Of a stretch of DNA of 64,000 nt, positions 32,931 through 45,159 are shown one piece after another (within the stretch, counting starts at the first letter, position 1; each line of letters begins with the position of its first letter). The stretch spans positions 5,740,457 to 5,804,456 of the forward strand of contig CM040442.1 of NCBI GenBank assembly GCA_022749755.1. Reading direction: 5' to 3'. The notes beneath the pieces are model-generated. The model made no database searches, was not told the origin of the DNA, and worked only from the letters and a program-made list of their open reading frames with translations. Made by a program: the position numbers and the translations under genes. This stretch comes from Azadirachta indica (lineage: Eukaryota; Streptophyta; Magnoliopsida; Sapindales; Meliaceae).

Positions 32931-33089
32931 ATAATATCTACCCAGAGCTTCAAATCCTCACATTCGCTACAATTTTCCAAAATCTATTGGAGAAATCTAA
33001 CCCCTGAAATGTACGTGTGTGTGTATGTGTGTGTAAAACGTAACAACAAATCGTCAATACTTACAGGTGATAACAGCAAGAAGAAGCAC

Positions 33090-33424
33090 ACACAAGAAAC
33101 TGTCTAATTTAATTGGAAATGAGGTGGTAGCTTTACATTACAGTGAAATGATAATCATAAAAGTGACACTTTATAAACAATGATTACTAATCGCATTAAT
33201 TACACACCAAGAAGGAGAATCGTCCACCAGAAACCTTCTGCAAATTGTGTCAACAGCAGAGAATCCATCTGATGATACATTTTATTAATTCTAAACTAAC
33301 AACATTACATTACAAACAAATGAAAAATAATACAAGCAAAAACTACATAAGCACCAAAAAGAAGAAGAATTGTCGAGCAATAACCTAATTCAAATTGGCT
33401 TCACCAACCAATAATTTTCATCAT
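33090..33424 (-). other. Two NLR 3'-flank modules in a row (unit 1)
   Basis: 33100-33250 and 33270-33424 each resemble the NLR 3' flank (TTAATTGGAAATGAGGTGG..., ACACCAAGAAGGAG; then TTTATTAATTCTAAACTAAC, CACCAAAAAGAAGAAG). The outer module has no coding sequence attached and may be the tail of a gene lost by recombination. Confidence 0.45.
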
Positions 33425-36076
33425 TCAGAAGGGCTTGAAACAAGCAAGAAAAGCACTTCGACTGGCTTCATCTTCCCAATGCAGCAGTCTCCACCACCAT
33501 TCTTCTCCCTTGATAATGAATTTATGTTCCGAAGCGCTGTTGCAATCAAGTGGAAGCTTCTTAAGCTTTCGGCATTGTGATACAACCAATTCTTTCAGAC
33601 GTGGGAAGGGCAAGGGGTTTGGGTAGATGCTCTTCAACTTTTCTAAATCCACCAAGTGAAGAATTTGAAGTCTTGCAAATGGGATTAGATTTTCCACCGC
33701 TTCAGCTGGAATTTTATCAATTTTGATTATTTCTTCCATAATCATGCAGTTTTCTATACGAATATTCTTGAGATTTGGAGCAAAAATAAGCCATGTCGTT
33801 TGTCTCAATTTTGAGCAATTTTTTATTGCAACCTTTAGGAGACTATGGAAACCATGAGTTATCCTGATGCTTTTCACTTTCCCTGTATACTCAATCGTCA
33901 TATCTACCAAATCTGCACAATTGCACAAGTGAAGTGTCTCCAGATGCCTTAAACTTGCTAAGGATAAAACACCGAGTGACTTTGAATCGCTGAAATATTG
34001 AAGACAGAGAGATCGAGTACTGCTCTGTAATACGGGGGAGCTCAACAATCTTTGAAGAGCATGCAAACTTTCTAAGCTGATGGTCAACACATTTAACTGT
34101 TTCAGACAAGGCAATTCTCCTACCAAAAGTTCACTTGAACCACATTCCAACATTCTCAATACCCGTAACATCTTTAAGTTAGATATTACGTCCGGTGGAA
34201 TCATATAGAGATAATATGTATACTCGAACTTCAAACATTTAAGATTAATTAAGTATTTTAACTCTTCTGGCAAACTTTTTATCTCGCTAAATGATAGATC
34301 AAGATGCTCTAGCGAAACCAAATCAGAAAATCGAAAAGTTAAATTATGTAGGCTAGAGAGATTATGTGATAGATCTAAAACTCTAAGAGAAGTCATGGAT
34401 TGAAAGAAATCGCTTTCCACTACGTCTATATAATTTCCTCGAAGAAGTAAAGTCCGAAGAGTTGGACATGTAGGAGTCGTTGATAAATTCTGAATTTTAT
34501 TATTCATCAATGACATCCTTGTAATATCTTTCCACATTCTAACCCTTGGTGCTTCTGTTAATTCGGCACCTGCAAGAACCAAAAGCTTTTCGTTCTCCTT
34601 CTCATGATCAATTGTAGACGGAATCCACAAAGCCATGTCTCGAATTACATCATGCATTTTTACGCAATCGTCTTCTTCTTCCTCCAACAGACATGCATGA
34701 CTAAGAGTACCAATAACGGAGTATCCTTGATTTCGTGCTCCAATTCCGTCATATTCATCTAAAATTCCCTCACATATCCAATAGTCTATCAAGTCCTCTA
34801 TATTAATTCTAAAATCTTCCGGAAATAAACTACAATATAGAAGACAAAATCTAGTGGTGTCGCTTGGCAAAAAGTCGTAACTGAATTTTAAGTGAGAATA
34901 TACCTTTGTTTGCATACCTGAAAATTTAGAGGCTGAACTCTTTAAAACCTCAATTGCGTGTTCCCATTCTTGAGGTGTCTTCTTGCAGGCCATGGCACGA
35001 CCAACAACAATTAGAGCAAGCGGCAAACCACCACATTCTTTGGCCACAGTTTCAGCTAGCTCAGGAATATTACGATGACTGTCAAGAATTTCTTTCCCAA
35101 CTTTCTCCTCAAATAATCTCCATGCATCCTCATATCTTAAGCACTCCACTTTGAAGGATTTGTGAGCATCCATGTGGCCACAAACCTCAAGTTCACGAGT
35201 TGTGAAAATGACCTTTGATGCAGTGCTTGTTCGGCTTGGAAGTGGTAAACCCACTATAGTTAAATCAACAGGCTCCCATATGTCATCCAACAACAATACA
35301 AATTTCTTTTTGCTCAAGATTTTGAAAATCTCCTGAGCTTTCTCTTGCAGACTTTTTCCCTTCCAAGACTCGTTGAACAAACCAATCTTTTTGGCAATAC
35401 TTTCCTGAATCTTTTGAAGTTTCAAGTCTTTAGACACTACCGCCCAAATGACAACATCAAAATTGTTTGGGAAGTCAAGGAACTTGTTATTAATTTGGGT
35501 TAAGAGGGTAGTTTTACCCACCCCTCCCATCCCGTATATCCCAATAATTCCAGCGTGTTCTTCTGTGAGGCATCTCCAAACTTTGTCAAATGTTGATTGC
35601 AGGCCTACTACTGTTGGTGCAAGAGGTCTTTCATCAACTGGATTTTCGGGTAGTGTCTGAGCCACGTCTTTGAAATCTCCTTCACTTCTTAAATTCTGCA
35701 CAACTCTCAGTGTTTTGAATACTTTTTCCCCGAACTTGTAGCTTAACATGCAATGCTTGGAACAGAAGCCTCCAAGGCAAAGCTGCTCAACTTCTAGTCG
35801 CCTTCGTCTTTTAAGTTCTTTAGCTTCAGTTTCCACATGTTGCACTCTGGAAAACCAACCTTGCACTCGGTCCAGCCGTTTCATCCCTTGTTGTTCAGCA
35901 ACTGTAACTTTGATCACCAGATCATTCCTTGCTTCAGTTAGCTTTTCTAATTCTGTCTCCAAGTTATCAAGATTATCTTGGAGCTGACATACATATCCCG
36001 CTTTTCTAACACTGCAATCAAGGCAACGAGAAGTGGTATCATCACATGAGAATGAGGGTGAACAAACGTTACCCAT
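33425..36076 (-). CDS. Intact CC-NBS-LRR immune receptor, RPS5-like (883 aa), unit 1
   Basis: Open throughout from MGNVCSPSFSCDD to a WWWRLLHWEDEAS end. Coiled coil about 30-75, GGFCSKHC near 102-109, P-loop GMGGVGKTT near 182-190, [58 protein letters not shown], then LRRs. It is about ten residues shorter than its sisters. The QEEDSILFGDSE stretch in the mid-LRR region is missing, while the first LRRs carry an extra SSLHNLTFRF-like piece. The frame is open upstream to 36229, but MGNV at 36076 is chosen as in all sisters. The duplicate at 55015-57667 has two frameshifts. Confidence 0.93.
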   Translation of the reverse strand: MGNVCSPSFSCDDTTSRCLDCSVRKAGYVCQLQDNLDNLETELEKLTEARNDLVIKVTVAEQQGMKRLDRVQGWFSRVQHVETEAKELKRRRRLEVEQLCLGGFCSKHCMLSYKFGEKVFKTLRVVQNLRSEGDFKDVAQTLPENPVDERPLAPTVVGLQSTFDKVWRCLTEEHAGIIGIYGMGGVGKTTLLTQINNKFLDFPNNFDVVIWAVVSKDLKLQKIQESIAKKIGLFNESWKGKSLQEKAQEIFKILSKKKFVLLLDDIWEPVDLTIVGLPLPSRTSTASKVIFTTRELEVCGHMDAHKSFKVECLRYEDAWRLFEEKVGKEILDSHRNIPELAETVAKECGGLPLALIVVGRAMACKKTPQEWEHAIEVLKSSASKFSGMQTKVYSHLKFSYDFLPSDTTRFCLLYCSLFPEDFRINIEDLIDYWICEGILDEYDGIGARNQGYSVIGTLSHACLLEEEEDDCVKMHDVIRDMALWIPSTIDHEKENEKLLVLAGAELTEAPRVRMWKDITRMSLMNNKIQNLSTTPTCPTLRTLLLRGNYIDVVESDFFQSMTSLRVLDLSHNLSSLHNLTFRFSDLVSLEHLDLSFSEIKSLPEELKYLINLKCLKFEYTYYLYMIPPDVISNLKMLRVLRMLECGSSELLVGELPCLKQLNVLTISLESLHALQRLLSSPVLQSSTRSLCLQYFSDSKSLGVLSLASLRHLETLHLCNCADLVDMTIEYTGKVKSIRITHGFHSLLKVAIKNCSKLRQTTWLIFAPNLKNIRIENCMIMEEIIKIDKIPAEAVENLIPFARLQILHLVDLEKLKSIYPNPLPFPRLKELVVSQCRKLKKLPLDCNSASEHKFIIKGEEWWWRLLHWEDEASRSAFLACFKPF

Positions 36077-36460
36077 ACCGATATCAACAAATGGGAAATT
36101 GGTGAGATAAGTACAATAGAAAAATTTATGCTTCTTGATCGTGTCGGCGAGAAGAAAGGCTGTAGGTGAGGAAGACAGTGTATGTATGTTTCTTAGACTA
36201 TAATTAATTAATGCCGTGTATTCTATCAAGTTATGACGAGAGATTAAAACTTAAAAATAAATTAAATTGAAATTTAATATAATCATTTTTGTGCATCCCC
36301 ATGACTTTTATTGTGCGTTCACACATGTAATGAACAAACAGCTAACCATTTGTAAGGCGAACGGCAAATACCCCCCGAACCACGTTCTGCACTTGTTATT
36401 TATTTTGATTAATTAATGTCTAATTTACGTGGCCCCGACGCTTATACTGATTCAAAGAAT
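36077..36460 (-). promoter_or_regulatory. Leader and promoter block of the 883-aa CNL
   Basis: Same block as upstream of the other NLRs: GATCGTGTCGGCGAGAAG, GAGGAAGACAGTGTATG, ATGACTTTTATTGTGCGTTC. At 36365-36382 a CGGCAAATACCCCCCGAA phrase resembles the tip of the foldback element at 36755-37813. Confidence 0.4.
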
Positions 36461-36482
36461 CCCGTACTGCAGTTATTATTAC

Positions 36483-36707
36483 GGGAAATTTTTAATAGTA
36501 ATTATTATTAGTTTTTAAAATTTTTTTAAATGATCACAGTATATTATATATTATAAAAATAACTAATTTAGACGAAAATATTCTCATAAAAATTTTTCAG
36601 AAAATGACTACCAAACACATTAATGTAGGAGTATTTTGATTTAAAAAAAATTTAAGATGATCATTTTTAAAAGATATTTTGAATAGTAATTATTATCGAA
36701 AATTTAC
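36483..36707. mobile_element. 225-bp MITE, same family as 29656-29877 (unit 1)
   Basis: Inverted ends GGGAAATTTTTAATAGTAAT and GTAAATTTTCGATAATAATT; the arms also pair around TGATCA. Flanks belong to the NLR upstream block, which lacks it at 23430-23460. Duplicate at 58069-58293. Confidence 0.65.
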
Positions 36708-36754
36708 TACAAATATTGATCGTTTTTGTTAAATTTATTATTATTTTTACTTTT

Positions 36755-37813
36755 GGAAAATTGGTAGATACCCCTCTTTGGAATATTAAAAAATGGCATA
36801 TATGCTCCCTAACTATTGGCATATGATAAATACCCCTAAAATTATTATGCATTTATACAAAATAATTATTTTGCCCTTATTTATTTAGAGAGTATATCAA
36901 TTAACCATTTTAACCCTGTTATTTATATATAATTATCAATATACCCTTATAATTTATTTTTTGATAATTACTCTCTAAATAATTATTAATATTTTAAATA
37001 ATTTTATTGCCATCATATTAATAATATTCAATATTTTTTGAGAATATTTGATTATAAATTATATAAATTATTTAAATTTTTATTTGGATTATAAATTAAA
37101 AGATTTATGTATAAATTATATAAATATTCTAAAAACTATTAATAATATAATTCATATAATACAAATATTATTTGGGTTTTATTTTAATTGATTGTGTTAT
37201 AATTAAGAATATTTAGTTATAAATTACACAAATCATCTATGTTATTTTATATAAAAATTAATACAATTATATATAAATTATATAAATATATTTCAAAATT
37301 ATAAATTAAACAAACAATTAAAATAAATCCAAACTATTATTTAAATTTCATCAATACATTATTTATAATATTTTTGACATGTAAATTTCAAATATTCAAT
37401 ATGAAATATTTATTTGTCAAAGATATTATCAAAATATAAATAATATAGTTTATATAATCCAAATATTATTTAGAATTTATTTTAATGGATTACATTATAT
37501 ATTAATATAATGATGATAAAATTATTTAGAATATTAATAATAATGTAGAGATTAATTTTAAAAAATGTTGAATACATAGTTATTAAAAAAATATTATACG
37601 AATATATTGGTAATTATGTATTAATAATTAGGTTAAAATAATTAATTAATATATCTTTAAATATATAAAGGTAAAATAGTTATTTTGTATGAATGTATAA
37701 TAATTTCAGAGGAGTATTTGCCATTTATCAATAATTCAGAGAGGTATCTGCTATTTTTCAAAACACTGGGGCATCTGCTGTTTCCTAATAGCGGGGGTAT
37801 TTACAAATTTCTC
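36755..37813. mobile_element. 1.06 kb foldback element with AAATACCCC ends (unit 1)
   Basis: The left end GGAAAATTGGTAGATACCCC pairs with the right end GGGGTATTTACAAATTTCTC. Pairing extends well inward: AATTATTATGCATTTATACA at the left against ATGAATGTATAATAATTTC at the right, and AATTATTAATATTTTAAATAATTTTA against a near-reverse partner near 37515. The interior is extremely AT-rich with no transposase. Superfamily not certain (Mutator-like is possible); no clean target duplication. Duplicate at 58339-59398. Confidence 0.7.
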
Positions 37814-38962
37814 ATTTATTTTGCAAGACAACTTTATATTTATAGGTATAAGCCCTGTTGCCATACACCATTTAACTTTTGAAAACAGCATTTCCTTATT
37901 TTTTATTGGTACTCGAACACCAATACTCAGACCACATGAACTATGATGTTAGTTCAATTAAATATAAATATATTAACAAATCAAAAGGGAGTATTTTTTT
38001 TCTTTTCTCTAAATTTAGGATTACCTAGCACATTCTAAAACTTAAAGGAAATCTAATCTTTTTCTAATAAGTCAACTATAAATATAAATAAGGCATGTCA
38101 TATGCCTCACTTTCGAGAAAAAAAACTTATATAAACTTGGCAATTGAATATTCAATTTTATGCAATTTCGGCAACTTTAATAATAGAGATTAAATAATTT
38201 TATAATTTTAAAAGAAAACAATTTGCCAATTTCCAAGTAAGATGGCACATCACTAGTCTAAAAAAAAAATCAAATAATTTTGTGGGTGATGATATTCCCA
38301 CCTTATCCATTTTGTGTCATTGCATCATTTATTAACACACGTTGTTATTATCTTAATTGTTTTTAAAATTAACCTCTTATAATATAAAGTAACAACCTGA
38401 TCGTAAATTACAATTCAGAATATTTTCCTTTTTTTTTCCTTGTATTTATTCAAATCATAACTTCTATGTTAAAGAATTCAATTTTTTTCTTGTAATTATC
38501 TCAATGATTCTAGAATTATTAATTATTTACTTACTTATAAAACTCTTTTGTATTAATTTATTACCGTAATTATCAGCCTTATTAATTGCTGCAGTGCAAG
38601 ATTAACAATTTGTGTTACGTATGGGTTTATTAGTCAAATACGATAAATACCCCCTTCGTTTTTAGTTCAATACACGACATTTTCTCATCTGTTCATCGTT
38701 TTTTTCTCCGTGTTCTCTCTTTTCTCTTTGCGTGAAATATCAGTCACATCGCTTGTAATATTATTTGATTATATATTGAGCCATTAGTTCATAACAAACT
38801 TTCCTGCATCGATCACGATTTCAAATCAACCATGACTACATATTAATGTGCGTTCACACAATGAAATGGGATAATAGAACAAATTTCAAAGGCCAAAGAT
38901 CATACATATAACTTATGTCTAATTCTCGAGTCCCCACACAGTTGTGGTAATTACAAGAATAT

Positions 38963-38996
<34 letters not shown>

Positions 38997-39232
38997 GGAT
39001 ATTTGTTTTGCAAGACGTCATTCAAATTCACTGTCATTAACAATTGCCTCGCAACTTCTTGGAAAAGAATGTTATATATAAAACGAGAACAATTATTTAA
39101 TCAAAAAAAACCAGAATTAATATACCCTAATTAGTAGAACTTTAGAACTTAAAAAACTTTATACTTCGGAAATATGCTTAGATACATTTAAGATACCATG
39201 GAGCAAATAAATGACATACATACTTGCATACA

Positions 39233-39266
<34 letters not shown>

Positions 39267-39877
39267 CATATATATATATCAGGAGAAAAAAAAAAAATGC
39301 TTGTTCAAGTGCAATAATATATGCAGACGAAAGCAAGAAGACCCACTAGGATATTCATTCAAAAGTATCAAAATCTCTTATATATTAAGGACTATATTAC
39401 TTAGCATTGATTAACATTTTTACTCATAAGTTTTTTTAAAATTTTGCTCCATACTAACCAGAATCCTAGCATTGAATACCACAAGTGAATAGGTGAAGAG
39501 ACTGTTATTATCAATTTATTAAAACTAGTAAATTATGCAAATTAGCCTAGCTATTAGTAAAATGTAAAATGTGAAAATTAATTAGTAAATTGTGTGTCAG
39601 ACTTGTTCTTATAGTGCGGTTTCATTAGAAAATTAGGCAATGGCAATTCATTGATTTGAATAAAATAATATAAGCTAGGAGTCAACATTATTCAACAGTT
39701 AACACCGTGACTTTTCGGACTTAATTGGTCCCTTAAAGATGCATTTTCAAGAAGCTTCCTTGTTTGAAAATTTAAGTCGTGTTACGATTCGACCAATTTC
39801 AAAAGCAAAAGGATTAATAATGTGTGATTCTTGAGTCTTGAGTCCTGAGTGCGTGCCCACCTTTACGAAAAAGATAA
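37814..39877. other. Intergenic, old NLR upstream flank with repeats (unit 1)
   Basis: TTATTTTGCAAGACAACTTTATA continues the conserved NLR upstream sequence. Partial repeat R near 38510-38620, an (AT)n tract at 38964-38994, and the TTGCCTCGCAACTTCTTGG repeat at 39042-39060. No gene seen. Confidence 0.5.
39227..39262. repeat. (CATA)n microsatellite (unit 1)
   Basis: About eight copies of CATA followed by an AT tract. The unit-2 copy (60809-60848) is slightly longer. Confidence 0.9.
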
Positions 39878-41774
39878 GATTCATAAGACAAAGAATTGTT
39901 CCACAAGTTGACTTTCAGTTGACTCTCTCGTTACACTAAGTTGTATTATTAATTAGCTTAGAACTTTTTGATACTATGCATGATTAATGGAAAATCATAT
40001 ACACCACAACTAGAATTAATTAATTAATTACCTTCTAAAACTCTTTTATATTACCTGCTGTTATTACAATAATTATCAGCCTATCGCTGGAATGCAGTGC
40101 AAAGTTAAGAAACGAAAAATTAATAATAAACGTGTGAAATTTAATTATATATGTATGCCTTTGAGACTTGCAATAATATTCATGGTTTTGCATTTATCAA
40201 GTAATTAATATAAGGAATGGGAAACTGAAAAATAAATTAAAATTCAAAAATATTACTTTCATGCATCGATCACGATTTCACATCAAACATGACTTAGTAT
40301 TAATGTGCATTTACACAAACATAATGGGGTGGAAAGAACAATTTCAAAGGCGAAAGGATCATATGTATCACTTGTGTCTCGATCGAGTCCCCATACGCTT
40401 GTAGTAGTAATTAAAGGAATATCCTTTATGGATATGCTGGATATTTATTTTGCAAGACAACATTCGACTTCACTATCATTAACAATTGCCTCGCAACTTC
40501 TTGGAAAGAAAAATATAACACAGACAAAATGAAAGCTATGGACATCTGCAGAGAAGTTCGTGTATATGTATATATATATATAGAGTAACTATCTTTTTGA
40601 TTTAGAAGTTAGGAAAGGAGATTGCAATTCATTGCTTGACTAAAATGATACACACACACACAGATATTATAGCTACGAGTCCACATTCAACAATCAGCAG
40701 CGTGACTTTCGTGCTTAATAATTAATGCAGGATGCAATTTCGCATCAATTTTCAAAAGCAAAAGGATTAATAAGTTGTATTACAAGCTGACTTTCAGTTG
40801 ACTATATCATTACAATAAGACATAAGTTGTATTATTAGTTTAGATCTTTTTGATATTATAGTTAATGGACAATACAATATATACCACAACTAGAACTAAT
40901 TAATTTTTTACCTTCTAAAACTATTTTATATTAACTATTATTATTATTACAGTAATTATCAGCTTACTGCTGGAAATGCAGTGCAAAGTGAAGAAATGAA
41001 AAATACAAATGTGAAATTTAACTTTATATATTACCAAAATTTGTGTTACATATACGTTTATCAATCAAATATGATAACTTAATTTATGTGATTAGATGGG
41101 TGAGAATGTTGTGTTTTATGTATTAACTTTTTTTATATTAAATTATTTGGGCACATTTATGAAACGAGTTGCCCAAATTTTCTGGAAAAATTAAAACGAA
41201 TTTTATCTAACTTTTTTTAAAATCAAATAAAAACTTATTTTTATGGCTAAAAATTCTACCAAAATTTTGACAGAATCTTACTTGTTTGTAAAACATTTCG
41301 AGCCTACAATTTTGAAAACAAACGTTTCTATAACCCCATGACCTTAATCACAGCAAACTTTAACTACTTTACATTCACTTTTATACATCACCTAATACTT
41401 CACCTTGTAGGGTTTTAATTTCCTTTCCGATCATAAACTCAACATGGCAATTTAACTTGGTGCAAAATTAATGAAGAAAGATAATAATTTATCTACTCGA
41501 GGACTTACGCAAAATATTGATGGAACACACTAAATCGAATAAATGAATTTCATCTCCATTGAGTTGTATGTTCTTTAACTATGATTGCCAATTCGCTACT
41601 AAATTGATTCATTTTTCAATCTCTAAAGAAGAAAAATATAAAATAAGGGTAAATATAAAACTCACTTAGTGGATTTGTAATTAATGTAAAAATATTTTCT
41701 ATATAAATATTTTGTATCGGTTCCAAAATATAAAATACTTCCTTCCCATAACCACATAACTATAACTATAATTA

Positions 41775-41829
<55 letters not shown>

Positions 41830-43070
41830 ATATATATATATATAGTTATTAAAAAAAATCATTTATATGAATAGTCAACTATGTAAAAAAAATTATTCAT
41901 GTGTGTGTATATATATATATTCCTTTATAAACTTTTACATATTATTTTAAAAACATATACATCATTTGTAGCAATCACTAATATTAAAATCACATACTTT
42001 AGAATTGAAGGTCATATATTCAAAACTAAGGGGCCTATTTGATTTGGAACTTAAAAACTAGTTTAAAAAATTAGGATATAATTCAAAATTTGAATTGTAT
42101 TTTTAATATTTTTAATATTTGAAAATATGTTTGATATAATATTTAAAAATTATTGTTAAATTTTAAAAAATAAGAAAACATGTTTAATATAATATATGTG
42201 AGTAAAAAAAATTAGTTTGGTTGCATATGTTTTCGAGAATAATATTATATTAGAATTTTAGTACTAATCAACATTTGATTATTTCAAACTATTATTTTAA
42301 CTATATTAATATAAAATATTATATAAAAAATGTTATCGTTTCTAAATTTTATTATGATAAAATATATGAAATGAAATATAAACTTTTTTAATTGAATCAG
42401 TAGTTAATAAATTCAATAATTCCTCATTAATTCAATAATAAAAATCCAATATTATATACTCCAAAACTTCATTAAAATCATATAAAATAGTTATGCTTCA
42501 AAATTAGTTACTAGAGTATTTTTTATTAGTCATAACTCTTTATTGAATTGTTTTTAGAAAAAGAACCTCACTCACAATTATTTTAAGAATTTATAAGAGA
42601 CATATATATAATTTTTTATATAAGTTAATTATACATAATTTATTTGGATAAAAAAATTATAATGTAAAGCAAGCGGGCAAATTGGGCTTTCCGAAGTCTC
42701 AAGCCCTACGCATGTCAGATAGGCCCATTGTAAAATTTAACGTAGGCTTAAGGAACAAATCAGACGGAATAGTTAGTACGGTTAATAAAGCCCAAAATTC
42801 CCAATCCACCAACGCAAAATAAAGTTACATGATTCTAGGTTTTCTATTAAGATTAACACTAATAAAAAAGAAAGCTAAATCCAGATAAAAGAGGGAAAGG
42901 ATCAATACATAAGGGGAAAAAATGAATAAAAGAAGAGAGAGACTTTCCACACACAAAAAAATACATACTTGTTGGTATCTGAAGAACGAATTTTTGGTTA
43001 TTAACACATAATATTAATAAAAAAAATCATGATTAAAATGTACTAATAAAAGAAAACTTTTCACATACCT
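39878..43070. repeat. Long intergenic repeat, chimeric copy B
   Basis: Left of about 41396 it carries the base variants of copy C (for example TATGCATGATTAATGG, GCGAAAGGATC, AACACAGAC, CTGCAGAGAAG, ATTTCGCATC), and right of 41416 those of copy A (GGGTTTTAATTTCC, TTCCGATCATAAACTC, AACATGGCAA). It also contains the longer (TCTA)n tract. This is the junction between the two 21.6 kb units. Confidence 0.82.
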
Positions 43071-43188
43071 CCCCTGAGGTTTGCCAAAATCACAGGTACG
43101 GAGAAAGAATGCTTTAATTCACAGGTAACACCCCTCTGATTTAACGGAAAAGTGATTTTCCGTTCGATTAACTCACACTTTGAGGTTC

Positions 43189-44671
43189 ACCAAAAACTTT
43201 TCCTTCTCCTTCTCATGATCAATTGTAGATACAATCCACAAAGCCATGTCTCGAATCACATCATGCATTTCTTCCTCTTCCTCCAATAGGCAAGCGTGAA
43301 TAAGAGTACCAATAATGGAGTATCTCTGATTTCGTGCTCTTATTCCATCATATTCATCCAAAATTCCCTCACATATCCAACGATCTACCAGGTCTTCTTT
43401 ATTAATTCTATAATCTTCCGAAAATAAACTACAATACAGAAGACAAAATCTAGTGGTGTCGCTTGGCAAAAAGTCGTAGCCGAATTTTAAGCTATAATAT
43501 ACCCTTATTTCCATACCTGCAAATTTAGAGGCTGAACTCCTTAAGACCTCAATTGCATGTTCCCATTCTTGAGGTGTCTTCTTACAGGCCGTTGCACGAC
43601 CAACAACAATTAGAGCAAGCGACAAACCACCACATTCTTTGGCAACAGTTTCAGCTAGCTCAAGAATATTAGGATGACTGTCAAGAACTTCTTTTCCGAC
43701 TTTCTCCTCAAATAATTTACAAGCATCCTCCTATCCCAAGCACTCCACTTTGAAGCTTTTGTGAGCTTCCATGTTACCGCAAACCTCAAACTCTTGATTT
43801 GTAAAAACTACTTTAGATGCACTTGTTGGGGTTGGAAGAGGTAAACCAACTTTAATTGAATCAACATGCTCGCATATGTCATCCAATAATTATACAAATT
43901 TCCTTTTGCTCAAGATTCTGAAAATTTCCTGAGCTTTATCGTCTGGACTTTTACCCTTCCAAGACTCGTTGAACACACCAATCTTTCTGGCAATACTTTC
44001 TTGAATCTTTTCAAGTTCCACTTCTTTAGACACCACGGCCCAAATGACGACATCAAAATTATATGGGAAGCCAAGGAACTTTTTGTTAATTATGGTTAAA
44101 AGGGTAGTTTTACCCACCCCTCCCATCCCGTATATGCCAATAATTCCAGCTTGTTCTTCTGTGAGGCATATCCAAACTTTGTCAAATGTTGATTGCAGGC
44201 CTACTATTTTGGTGCAAGAGGTCTTTCATCGACTGGATTTTCTGGTATCGTTTGTGCCACCTCTCTGAAATCTCCTTCGCTCCTTAAATGCTCCACATTT
44301 CGCAGTGTTTTGAATACCTTTTTCCCAAACTTGTTGTTTGACTTACAATTCGTGGAACAAAATCCTCCACCACATAGTTGCTCAACTTCTCGAGGGCTTT
44401 CTCGTGTAAGTTTTTCAGCTTCAGTTTCCACATCTTGCACTCTTGAAAGCCAACCTAGCACTTTTTCCAGCCGTTTCCTCCCTTGCCGTTCGGCAACGGT
44501 TACTTTGATCAGCACATCATTCCTTTCTTCAACCAGCTTTTTTGTTTGCGTCTCCAAGTTATCAAGATTATCTTGGAGCTCATGTATATATGCTGCTTTC
44601 CCAACAGCGCAATTAAGGCATTGAGAAATGATATTATCACATGAGATTGAGGGCGAACAAACTTTACCCGT
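43189..44671 (-). pseudogene. CNL pseudogene, duplicate in unit 2
   Basis: Same lesions as 21576-23058: ACG for the start codon, the 1-bp deletion before the P-loop, the TAA in kinase-2, the TAG in the RYEDAW motif and loss of the LRR half. Since both copies share every lesion, the gene was already dead before the 21.6 kb duplication (or before the two haplotypes split). Confidence 0.9.
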
Positions 44672-45159
44672 ACTGATTTCAACAACGAGAAATTGCTGTG
44701 GTAAGTACAATTAGAAAAATTTATATATGCTTCTCGATCGTGTTGGCCAGAAGAAAGGCTGTAGGTGAGGAAGACAGTGTACGTATGTTTCCTAGAGTAC
44801 TATAATTGTCATGCCATGTATTCTATCAAAGTTATGATGAGATCATGAGAGATTTAAACTTAAAAATGAATCAAATTAAAATTTAATAAAATTATATTTG
44901 TGCACCACGATGACTTTTATTCTGCGTTCACACATGCAAAAGAACAAACAGCCAACAATTTGAAAGCAAAAGGATTATTGATTAATTAATTAATGAATGT
45001 CTAACTCTCGAGGCCCCCACACTTCTACTAATTAAAAGAATCTTGTTGTAGATATATTATTTATTTTGCAAGACGATTTGATACTTATAGGTATAAGGGA
45101 TATTGTTATACACCATTTAACTTTTGGAAAAATATTGAATCATTTATTTAAATTAAAAT

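Larger units (their letters stand above)
19792..41396. repeat. 21.6 kb tandem duplication, unit 1
   Basis: Nearly identical to 41397-62980 along its whole length, with scattered substitutions and short indels, mostly in homopolymers and microsatellites. Boundaries are taken from the switch of diagnostic bases in the A/B/C repeat. The unit carries an NLR pseudogene, a LINE fragment, two open CNL genes, a reverse-transcriptase scrap and several foldback elements, all in the same order as in unit 2. Confidence 0.9.

Noticed and set aside
36077..36229. Upstream in-frame ATG adding 51 residues to the 883-aa CNL
   Set aside because: The region is the conserved leader, which contains stops in the sister genes, and all sisters start at MGNV.
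39211..39414. Open frame starting in the CATA microsatellite
   Set aside because: The His-Thr-Tyr-Ile repeats come from the microsatellite; the frame changes with repeat length between the units.
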